A DNA stretch of 64,000 nucleotides. It comes from Diorhabda sublineata (Eukaryota; Arthropoda; Insecta; Coleoptera; Chrysomelidae). The translations under genes were made by a program, and so were the position numbers. Positions 27,401-39,400 of the stretch are shown here, in pieces. Location: contig NC_079482.1 of NCBI RefSeq assembly GCF_026230105.1, positions 17,856,001 to 17,920,000 on the forward strand. Reading direction: 5' to 3'. A model generated the notes under the pieces. The model searched no databases. It was not told where the DNA came from and saw only the letters and a program-made list of their open reading frames with translations. How positions within the stretch are numbered: position 1 is the stretch's first letter; the number at the start of each line of letters is the position of its first letter.

Positions 27401-30400
27401 CAGAGAAAATTAATTAGAAGGAATTGGTCTTGTCCTACAAATTATTCTGATGTGCACCGGAATTTTTATAAACCAAAAATTGAAATAAAAACTACTAGTG
27501 TTTTAGAAAAACCATAAAAAAATAAGATTCAAGTGTTTTTCTCACGAAAACCTATTTTTAAAAATTTTTATTTAAAATAACACAACAATATTACAATAAA
27601 AATTATCAACAGAATTGTTAGATATTTTCGTGCACTAATTATTTCTGATGTTAAGTAATTGTAATCCATTAGAACATACTTCCAGATTTTTGTTGTAAAA
27701 AAGGCTCGTACATGCACTAATCATGAAAATAACAAAACAAGTGATGTAGTCATTTAAAGTTGAAGGTAGGAACAGTAGATTCTGTGAGTGTCAGATTTTT
27801 ATCTCGCAGTCATCACGTTCTTTTCATAACCTAAAATTGGGATTTTTTAAAATGTGGGCTGCTTAAGTCACTGAACATGAGTTTTCAATTCTCAACAATT
27901 AATACGCTAGAATCGATTGAAATTCACCGAAAATTATTAAATAACGCTCATTTTCAGCACACTGCTATTATTCAAAAGCAAAACTACTCTCAAGCCAAGC
28001 GTTAGCTCATAGAATTATGTCTTTTTGATTACTAGTGAATACATAAGATAATTTTGAACATTTAAAACCAGCAGGAGTAATAATCAAACTGATAAAATAA
28101 AGAGAAGATTGATAGTAGTATAAATAAGATTATTTATGTTTCTAAATATTATTGATGTTAGTACTCATCTGTTTCAAAATTTAAAAACATAAACATATCA
28201 AAAGGTCTAAGAAATAAGATTATTTATAGCAAAACGTGTTCAATCAATTAATAAATAATAATTGAATAAGAAATAGAGACTAGAAGATGAATTGATGACA
28301 TTAGAGAAATAGCATGTCTGAGATGATCAAAAAAGTTACAATCCCAGCCAATTATCTTTATTTACACTTAACTACCATCCTTCCCAGTGCGATTCTGTCT
28401 TGATCGTACAGATATCTTCTAACATAAAAATCTTACAACAAAAAATAATAAGGCTTGGAAATATCGATTTTTAAATATTTATTTAAATAGGCGGAAATAA
28501 GCGCTTGTAAAAATCAAATTGTGCAAATTTTGTCCATTGGGACCCTAGAGACGATTTTCTCAAAGGTAAAACAAAATCTAAAATGGGTCGGTTTTGCTAA
28601 TTAAGCGATTTTAGATAGAATTACTCTAATGTTAATTGTTAATTATTTGTTAATTGAATATATTTATATATCATTGTTTTTGAAATGTTATTTCAAGATA
28701 ATTAGTTCCTCTCAATGCAGTTTTTAACATGCATCGAAATTGAGGAAATCTTAATTGAATAGCTCCACACGATGACATGAATTGAAGTTTAAATATCTTG
28801 AGGATCGAATTGATTTTTGTATTCAGTTTGTTTTTTGCATTTTTTTTATTTTACGCTTCGAGAAACTTAATTTTATTATTTTTTTTAATCTCAATCGTGA
28901 ATTTTATTTGAAATAATAGGAATTGAATATTTGGTTTATAGTTTTAGTACAACAGTAATGCCACATAATGGAAAATAATTGAATATTTCAACTTTTCTTG
29001 TTACTACTCCCTCTAAATATTCCATAATTAATTGTACTATAAAACTTGTTATGAATGATTCCATAGCACAGCTATCAAATTCAACATCTTTTAGAAATTT
29101 TGTTCAAGGTATATCTGCATTAAGATGGTTGGATGACATTAGAGAAGTAGCGAGTCGGAAATGATAAAAAAAGTTACAGTCTCAACAAATCGTACAGATA
29201 TATTCTCAGAGAAAAATTTTACAGAAAGAGATGATAAAGCTGAAAAGTATTGATTTTTAAAATTATTCAAATAGGCGGAAACAAGCTCTGGTGAAAATCA
29301 AACTCGTATAAATTTTGTTTTTGGAACCCCAATGAAGAGTTTTTCAAAGTTACACCAAAATCTGAAATGAGTCGGCAACAATTTTTCTTATTTTCAGACG
29401 ATTTTATATGGAACGACTTATCACCATACGTACAAATACGTAATAAAAATAATATAATATCAAAATGGAAAATAAAAAAAAATAATTAATTAATCTAATC
29501 CTTGAAACAGAATCAAATATAAATAACCAATAAATAATTTTTTAATTTTTGTATACTGAAAAAATTATATAAAGTCATAAAGACCGAATTCGAGCCCAAA
29601 ACAACAATTTTCTTTTGAAAAATAATTTATTCATTGAAATAGAACTAAAATAGAGAACATTTATTGAAGAAAAGTAATAATATATTGTAGGCATCCATAT
29701 CCAGGATTCAATTATCAATACAGATACCGCTTCCATGCTCCTTGGCACGATAATTATGAAGAATCTTATTCTACATTTGCCACAGAAAAATTGGAACATT
29801 ATAATTGGAACTATGTGGATCATTATGTATGTACAGGTGGTGATACCGAATTTGTTTTGGTGGATGCTTTAAAATATTGGAGGTAATAGATCTTAAACTA
29901 ATTGTACATAAACTAATGTTTATATTTATGTCAGTACTTGCAATATTTAAATTTAAAATAAAAATAAATTATGAAACAATTCAGAATATTGCAAATAGTG
30001 ATATCTCATTTTACTGTAAGATTTGATTGATTTTTTAAAAATATTTTAAAGGTTTAGAGTATATCTGATACCCCTAAACAATCCAGGAACAAGAAAAATA
30101 GTGGATGGATCTGAATACTGTGATATTTACCAAATGCAATCCTCTTCGGAACATCAACAGATGGTTGATGGTCTGATAAAATTTATCGATACGGCTGTGA
30201 ATAAAATAAGAAGATCCACTTTAGCAAAAAAACCGAGGGTTTGTCATCATTTTCCTAATGTAGTAGTCAATAATTTCACAGGCGTAGAAAAAACAAAACT
30301 TCTTTAATGAATAAAATTTTGTTAATTTGCATGTTTTAGCTGCTTCTACTATTGTTCTTGCATGTTGTAGATGTCACTGAATATATCTAGCATTCCTCCA

Positions 30401-33400
30401 CCGGCTCAACCTAGACGTAACAGTATGAGCAGTTTTCAGGTATAAACTTATTATGACTGTTATTTTTGTGAATTCTGGCAAGAATTAGCAATACAATCAT
30501 CTGTTATTTTCTTATATATATGTTTCTTTGTTTGATGAAACTCGATAATATGCCCATTCTATATAAGCATACTTTTATTTATTTTTCAAAAAATTGTCGT
30601 TGGTAGCTGTCTTTTTGCATATTAGAAATAAAAAATGACGAAATTGTTGACGAGTCGTATACATTATGAATATTCACCTACCAAGTTTTAATGCTATGGA
30701 ATTTTCAATTATTATATTCATGTAATTTTGAACTATTATTATAAATATCTTTTCTGTCTATTACGGCAACTTCCATTTTCAAATTTCAAAATTCTTGAGA
30801 CTTAATACTGAGATAATATTGAGACAATAATCCTTTATTTTTAAGTCAGCTCAACATGTATCTTCTCATTTTATTTTTATAACTAGAGTGTCTAGGAATT
30901 CTTCCTACATATACTAGATGTAATGTTATGTCCATCTAATGTAGCTTACCTTTATCGAAAAACTCCTTCATTTTTAATTCAGCTCAAAATGTATCTTCTC
31001 ATTTTATTTTTATAACTAGAGTGTCTAGGAATTCTTCCTACATATACTAGATGTTATGTTATGTCCATCTAATTTAGCTTACCTTTATCGAAAAACTCCT
31101 AAAGATCCTATGAAGATATACTGTAGTAGAGAAAAACAACCCTACCAACAAACATAGTACGCTGTCTAAATCTATAGAGATAAATTATTCACTATATAAA
31201 CCTACCTTTTTTATTGCTGTCATAAGTATTCAATGGGTAATATTGCTTGTTAATTTTACGATACAAGTATTTTTATTCATCCAAAAAGTATCATTCATGG
31301 GTGGGGCATAGAGATATAGAGGGGGCATGTAAAAACATTCACAATAAATACAGATTTGTAAAGGTAGACAATCTTCACAGAAACGATTGGATTTATGACT
31401 TATAAGTGGTTACAGGAGTAGCGTTAGGGCAGGACGCGGTGGTGCCACAACCCAGGGAGCCTGCGCTCATTGAACGAGCTCTTCTCATTAATTAATTTCC
31501 AAAGTTTCCTAAGATTCAATAAAATTGATATCCCAAACTTTGGTCTTTCTTATACAAAATAAAACACATTCCGGAAACACTTAATATTGACAAACTCAAT
31601 GGAGATCTCCAGTTGAAGTTAACTGTAGATTCTAAATCAGATATAGTTGGTTGTGCTTACAAAAACTTTATCCAAATGTATGGAATATTAATAATAATGG
31701 TTGCTAGTGAGGGAAGGACTTAATTTGATATTTATAATTTACAATATGTACCTCAATTTGAATTGACAAACTTGGCAATTTTGTAAATCGAACATACTAA
31801 AATAATTCATCGATAGATACTCTAGAAAAGTCAAATTTTATTAGTTTTTATTAACTTTGTCTATTTTACTATAAGTTTGATAAGCAATTAGGTGGTACTG
31901 AACTTCGAAGTAATGAAGAAACATCATCAGAAGCTTTTTGAAGCCTGCCTGATTCTAGGCTATATACCCAAAATTTGGCGATAGACAAAAGTAGTGTTCA
32001 TACCAAAAACGAACAGAAGACCAGAAGATAAATCAAAGTCTTATCGCCCGATATGCCTCAACTCCTCTTTCTTAAAAAACCATAGAGAAAGTCTGAGAAC
32101 AAACCTTAGAAGTATGGCTCACGCAAGAAATCCATTTCACACAATTTGCTTATCAAAAAGGCAAGACCACTACTAGGGCACTACATTACCTAATGGGAGA
32201 CATAGAAAAGGCTCTAATACACACAGTAGAATTAAAGCCAGGAAATTCTAGAATTCATGAAGCTAGAAAGCACTGACAAACCAATGGACCAAATGCATAG
32301 CATGATGGACAAAGATATCCATTTGCAGTGGTAATTTATCATCATGAACCAATAAAAATCTTCCGCGAGTTTAAAATGTATCGCAAGGAGTTGTACTGGG
32401 CATTTGTGGACCAAAATGGAAGCAATTCAGACCACTAGAAACATCACTCACAATTTTTAAGTAGATTTGCTAGCAATAAATAAATGTGCTCAGCAGTGTT
32501 TGGATAGAAACCTCTCTAAAAAGGCATTCGCATTCTCTCAGATAGCCAAGCGGCCTTGTAGGTCCTAAAAGGGCGCGTCCAAACTAATGTAACAACAAAT
32601 TGTAAAAGGGTACACCAGGCAATGAGAAAGCAGACAACTATGTCAAAAAAGGGCGACTCCTTACCTAGGACCAGAGCCGTACTGTTGTCTCAAGAGATGC
32701 AACATCAATAAAGAACTGAACGAATGGCTAAAGAATCAGATGGAGTCTTACTGGAGAAACACTTCAGGCCTAAGACAATCTAAAAGACTCATAACCATTA
32801 CAGCTAAGAAGTCTGAAGAAATTCTTGTGATCACTTGAAACGACATCAAACTGGTGGTCGATTTTCTCACAGGTCACTGCTTCGTCAAACATCACTTTAA
32901 GACAATAGCCACAGCATAACAACTACTCTGCGAATAACCTGCCCATTTCGTTAAAAGTCTTAAATACCTTGAAGGATTAGTATTAACATCTTGGGAAGTG
33001 GCACATAAAAACTTCAAAAAAATAGCCTCGTTTGGGAGGGGTCTAGGTATTTTGGTAGCAGAACAATGAGATGTACAAAATATCTTGTACTTGTACTTTC
33101 CAAACAATATACAATTTAGGGGGCACTATAGATATCTCGACCAGAACCTTGGTAGTGTTAAAACCGACAATGAGTGATTGTTATGTAGAGTATATATTTT
33201 GAAATCCGGTAATATTCTAGAATCTTCAATTTTATATTAAATAGAACGGCGAACAAAAGTGAATTTAAACAAGATTTTTTTTGCAAACCGTCTTAAAGTT
33301 TGTAAATTTATTGTAGAACGCTTATGGAGGTAATAAATAAATAGTAGGTTTATATTAAACAATTATCATTACAGGTTTAAATTAAAATGTACAAAGTTGT

Positions 33401-36400
33401 AGATGACAGTTTTTTTTTCTGATATATGGTTACGAATAGCGTAATTTGCAAAGGACGCTTGCTACCTTTATACGAACTTTTGGATAAAGATAATTTAGAT
33501 GGACATTCACTACCGGTCAAAAGTTTCGCCCACCCCATAATCCATTCATTTAATTTCAAAAGGATACATAGTAACAATGTTCTCTTTCATATTGTTAAGC
33601 AAAAGCTACAAACCAAAAATAATAGTGTCCATTATTTGTTAACTTCATATGAGCACATGTTTCTATTTTGTTTGTGTACGAATTGTTTTGTTTCTCACAT
33701 TGTTTTAAAATGGTTAAAACCAAGGAACTATCGTTTGAAACTCGTGTATTAACCACAAGTGTTCATTAGTATAGGCAAAAGTAACCGTTTCATTGCCGCC
33801 GAATTACTATGTGGACTACAACGTGATAAAATATGCAACCACCAGGAGCTTTGGCGATAGAAAACGTTCAGGGCGGCCTCGAAAAAAACCCCAACCGCTG
33901 AGGATAAATGTATTGTATTGATCAGTAAACGTGATCAACGACTCACTGGCCCAGAGATAGCAGCTTAGATCAATGAATCTAATGATCTGCCTTTGAGTAA
34001 TTCTACAATGAAAAGGAGATTGAGAGAAGCGGGTTTTTTTGGAAGGGTGACAGTGAAGAATCCTATTTTAAGACATAAACATAAAATAGCAGTGGGCTAA
34101 ACAACATAAAAAATGTATGCATGAAGAGTAGGAGAGAGTTTTATGGAATAACAAGTCAAAGTTTGAGGTTTTTGAATCTAAGAGAAGAGTTTTTGTGTGC
34201 AGATGAGAGAAGGAATATATGTTAGATCCATGTGTGATCCCGGATGTAAAACACTGCGGAGGCTCAGTGATGGATTGGGGATGTTTTGAAGTGGTAAAAA
34301 TTGAAGGAATTTTGAGGGAAGAAGAAGAAAAAATATTAAAGGATTATGTAGAACGTGCTGGCCAGCACCTGATCGGCAGAAAATTTGTCTTCCAGTATGA
34401 TATCGATCCCAATGTGTGCAAAGAGTATTTGAATGAATTGGAAAGGAAGAATGTACTGAAAGTAATAAATTGGTCGTCACAGTCGCCCGACCTTAATCCT
34501 ATTGAGTCATTGTGGGACAAATTGGCAGGGAAATCAATAAACAGTGTCATACTTCCACTTCACATCATTGTAATATCCTGAAAAACGAATGGAACCAAAT
34601 ACAATTGTTACAGAGAATGCCAAAATTATGCACCGAAATAATAAAAGTAAAAGGAGGTTACATCGATTAATCAAAAATTTAAAAATATAATAGTTATAGA
34701 CTGTAGTTTCATTATTACTATATTCTTATCTATGTTATGGTTAAAACCCGTTTTCAGTTAATTTTAGTTTAGGTAAAACTAGTTCTCACAAACCTCTTCA
34801 GTTGAAACTAGTTTTTACCAATCAAACTAAAATTAACTACATCTTTTTATTGTGTTGTGAAAACTAGTGTCAATTTAAATAAAATTTTATAGTCCGTATC
34901 ATAATTGTATTGTAGGTCCAAATACACTACATGTTCGGAGGTAAATCCACCATTGAATGGGGTCCCAGGTGCAACTTTGTCTCTTCGCGGTGCTACTGAA
35001 AAATCATCCACCGACTCAGGTGGATGGCAAGGTTCCGTAAAATGCTCCTGGAAACAAACAAATAAAAATAATATGTCACGGGATTTTATTTTAAAAAATC
35101 TGACTTTTTAGTATTCTACTAGATTCAAATTTCAAAACAATACATTTTTGAACTGGAAATACAGTTTTCCATTAGTAGAACTCACCAATGCTAGCTAGTA
35201 ACTAGTAAATTCGAGTATTTCCTAGTAAAAATGTTTAAAAACTAATTTTATCGCCGAGGGTACTAGTTTTGACTAGTGGAAACAAGTTTTAACGGAATTT
35301 GTTTGTGAAAACTAATCTTCCCTTGTCAAAACCAGAATTAACTGAAAACGGATTTTCCCTGTAATATATGTTCTTCAACATATAGATATCATAATCGATC
35401 GTATTGATTTTATTTCTTGTGTATCACGCAAACTGTAGGGTGGGCAAAAACTTTTTACCGATAGCGTAAATTTACATCTGATATCTGTAGCTCACATTTG
35501 GAACGAATGTTTCTGGACATCCCATATATAACTATATTATCTGAGAATCTAAGCATCATGTTATATTTTCATTGTCCGGATTAAGGTGAAGACCCTGGAG
35601 AAATTTAATTATAAACATGCTGATGCCAAAAAAACATCCATGCAGTTAGATATATATCTCACTCATCATTAACCAGTAGATCGTTAACCAGTATTTTAAT
35701 TTATTGCTATTAATTATTCACCTAATGAAAATTCATAAAGAATATTGCTTGTTGAGTTTAGGATTTTGAAAAATTTTTAAATTTTTCTTTACCATAACTT
35801 AATGAAGATTGAAGATAATATGACTTTATATATGTAATAGTAGATATTGCAATAGAGTGTCCGTTATTTCCCAAATTGGATTTTTTCCGGAAACGCTCTT
35901 CAAATTTTTAGGTTATGACCCAAACCAGCCCTTAATATTCACATGAACCATTCACATTTTTATACTTAATTTTTTTCACTAAAACAAATGTAGTTAAATA
36001 TAGTATACAGCTATTTCTTGTAGGAAATTTAACGCTCTACAAAAAAGATCTAAATGCTTGTTTTGATAAAATTTAACGTTTAAAAGTTATTCAACGATAA
36101 AGTTGTATCCATAGTTAAATTCATCATTTTTCTATTCTTTATTTATTATCGCTTTTTGTTTGCAATAAAATCATGGAGTAACTTCAATAGGTCGTATATA
36201 TACTACATAGATTTGAGTTTTTACATAATTTTATTTTTTAAAATTTGTGAATTTAAGGCAATTAAAAAAAAAGCTAAACGCAAACACGTTTTAAATTTAT
36301 TCGTTTTGTAATCTAAAGCCAACTGTAAGCAACCTGAGAGAATTTCATGTTATTTAAGTTTATAACCATTATTTATGAACTAGATACACAGCTGAAAAAA

Positions 36401-39400
36401 ATCTATTAGATATTTGTTTATTTATGTGCCTTTTTGGTATACGGTACCTCGTGCAGCATTATCTCCAATGGGATTTTTGAACTTTTTGTAGCTATTTTTG
36501 TTCCACTGATGCAAATGTAGCTGAAAATACTTGGACAGCTATTTCTTGTAGAATCTAAAATATATTATTGCTTATAAATAATCGTATCAAAATATTTATA
36601 GTACTTTTTTTATTTCTACAAATTTTTTAGTTGCAGTAGGATATTTGGCACTGTATTCACTTATTACTTGAATCAAATAATGTTTTTGATCTTCTTGGCT
36701 AGTTAATCTGTGTTAATTGAACAGCTCTTTTGGCTGCATCGTTTATTACTTGCTAATTATTAACAATTGCCAGATTATTTAAAAAATAATTATCATTTCT
36801 AATCCACGTATTACCATTAGTTTTAAAAAAAAATCAATATCCTTTTTTTTTTAAATTTTTTAACTTCATATATATTGATAATATACCGTTTGAACGAATC
36901 GAACTCTGAATTTTCACAATTTTTTACTGCTATAACCATTTTATTTTTAATGTTAGCTGATATGTTTGGATCAAAAAATACTGATGCAGCTGTTTCAAAA
37001 TTTAAATACCACAAGGAATTATTAAATTTATGTAAAACAGCTTTCGAAATTATTTTATCAATTGTTTTGAAAAAGAAATTTTGAAGATTGTAAATTAAAA
37101 TTTGGAAATAATGCTGCACGAGGCACCGCAAACCAAAACGCATATAGATAAACATAATAAATGAACAAATATCTAATATTTTTTTTTAGCTATGTATCTA
37201 GTTCATAAATGAATCGTTTATTTCAGAAACCCGTCAACTGACATTTTTATCAAAATTGACATTGAGTTTAGAAATCATCAACCGGCGTCACTTGACGTGT
37301 TTCTGTAGTAAATGTTAGCTTCGTCTTGTGGTAACACTGATATTATTATCGCTTAACCTGTTGTATAACTGTTTATATGTGTTTGTTTACGCCATTATAC
37401 AGTTAGTTGCTGGTTAGAGGTTAGAGGATAAAGCAATTAAGCGTAGAACGAAAAAAGTAACAGATTGCTATGCTGGTACAAGTGAAAATCAAGCCTCAAA
37501 AACAAGAAACACTTCTTTTTAGTACAATGTTAAGGGAATTTCTTTCAGTAGAGTTGCAAGACTGATTCGTGTATAAGTTCAAAATAAAACACCTACTGAC
37601 ATGAGAGGCAAAAACCGCAGCGGAAATGTCATCGAAGGTGACATTTGTGTTACTCTCCATAACCACATTTCTCGATTTGAGATCAAAGAAACCCACTATG
37701 GGACCAAGAAGAAACAATACTTACATGCAGCTCTCAGTATTGCAACAATGTATGAAATGTTCCAAATCCAACATCCTGAATTGAAGGATAAAGTCAAATA
37801 TAATTTTTACTATAGGTATTTGAAAGAAAATTTCAGATTATCATTTGGACGGCCACAGGTTGATGTATAGAGCCAATGTGAGCATTTCAAATCCAAACTA
37901 AGAGACAAATGTATAAGCGAGAACGTTAAAAGTTACTTAGACTACTTAGACTTTAAAAAATCAAATATTGCTAATAAATGGCCATGAACACGAATTTTAC
38001 TGCAGAAACCCGTTAAGTAAAACATTTTTTACCTTCTTTTTTCAAGACAGTAAAAAAAATATACATTAACTTCAAACGCCATTAGTTTTGAAAGGGTATT
38101 AAGGATTACTCTGTTTTTTAAAAGCAAAAAATCAACATTAATACAACAGTTAATTAGTTTTTTTCGTTTTTCAAAAATTTAAAAAAGTGCAGTTAACGGG
38201 CATCTGAAATAAACGATTCAAATAATGGTTATAGATTCAAATGAAATGAAGATTCTCAGGTTACTGAATACACTGTTTACTCTACCACTACACCAACACT
38301 TAAAATTACACTGTCTGACGCGCGTTTCGATAACTAAGTTAACATCTTCAGAGACTGAAGGTAAACTCTCAGGTTGCTTATAGTTGGCTTTAGATTACAA
38401 AACGAATAAATTTAAAACGTGTTTGCGTTTAGCTTTTTTTTAATTGCCTTAAATTCACAAATTTTAAAAAATATAATTATGTAAAAACTCAAATTTATGT
38501 AGTATATATACGGCCTATTGGAGTTACTCCATGATTTTATTGCAACCAAAAAGCGATACTAAATAAAAAATAGGAAAATGATGAATTTAACTAGGAATAT
38601 AAATTTATTGTTGAATAACTTTTAAATGGTAAATTTTATCGAAAGAAGCCTTTTTTTGTACAGTTGTTCCGGTATATTTAACTATATTTGTTTCAGTGGG
38701 AAAAAGTGCGAAAATCTCATGTTACTTAAATGGGAAATGTATTTTGATTTGGGCACAGGTTAATGTGAATAGTAACGGCTGATTCTGATATCTTTTTTAG
38801 GTTATAACCTAAAAATTTGAGGGGGGTTTGCAGGACAAAATCCAATTTGGGAAATAACGGGCACCCTAATATTGAAATGTTTTATCTGTTATACTAATCA
38901 AATTATGTTTAATTAATGAAGAAAATTAGGTTAGGTTATTAATAAAAAAAAACTTAAGCTCAACTAGCAACGCAAAAACTATATTAATTGATGACATATT
39001 ATGGTAACTAACATTTCTGTTTATTTCAGCTAGATTTCTGTTTTAAATATTAGTTTAGATGCTCGATTTATAGTTTTCATCAAACAAGCAAGCTTATAAA
39101 ATACGCTTTGATTAGTCCGTGTAGAACCATTTTGCTTCACTTGCCATTTTTTACTTATTTTAGTTCTTGTATTTTTTATTTGTCTGTGTTTTATTTGCTG
39201 TTATCGATTAAATTGAAAATTTTATATTTTCTAAAACTCATCAATTTATGAGCTTTTGTAACGCCGACTTTTTTAGCTGAATTGTATTAGTTAAGGTATG
39301 GTAAATTCATGATTTCAAACTGAGTTTTATGAAACTTGCACCTTTATTTTACAACCTAGGTTAATGGTTGATAATTCTATGATTTTAGTATTTAGTATAT

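Larger units (their letters stand above)
35854..38867 (+). mobile_element. 3-kb DNA element with long (0.5-0.7 kb) terminal inverted repeats
   Basis: The left end AGAGTGTCCGTTATTTCCCA mirrors the right end (reversed AGGGTGCCCGTTATTTCCCA). The arms run inward to about 37240 on the left and about 38190 on the right. They share CCAAATTGGATTTT, GTTATTCAACRATAAA, CATGGAGTAACTCCAATAGG-like and AAACGAATAAATTTAAAACG blocks. The left arm is interrupted by a nested element (36374-37209) and the right arm by a 105-bp insertion (38263-38367). Between the arms lies the ORF at 37601-37870. AAT lies directly outside both ends but is too short to prove a target duplication. Superfamily not recognised. Confidence 0.85.

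Noticed and set aside
34905..35111. ORF preceded by TTGTAG as a DEPDC5 linker exon
   Set aside because: It lies inside a fold-back element nested in a Tc1-like transposon and has no matching donor phase.
36823..37155. 110-residue minus-strand ORF as a host gene
   Set aside because: It is contained within a nested element with inverted ends and lacks splice or start context.
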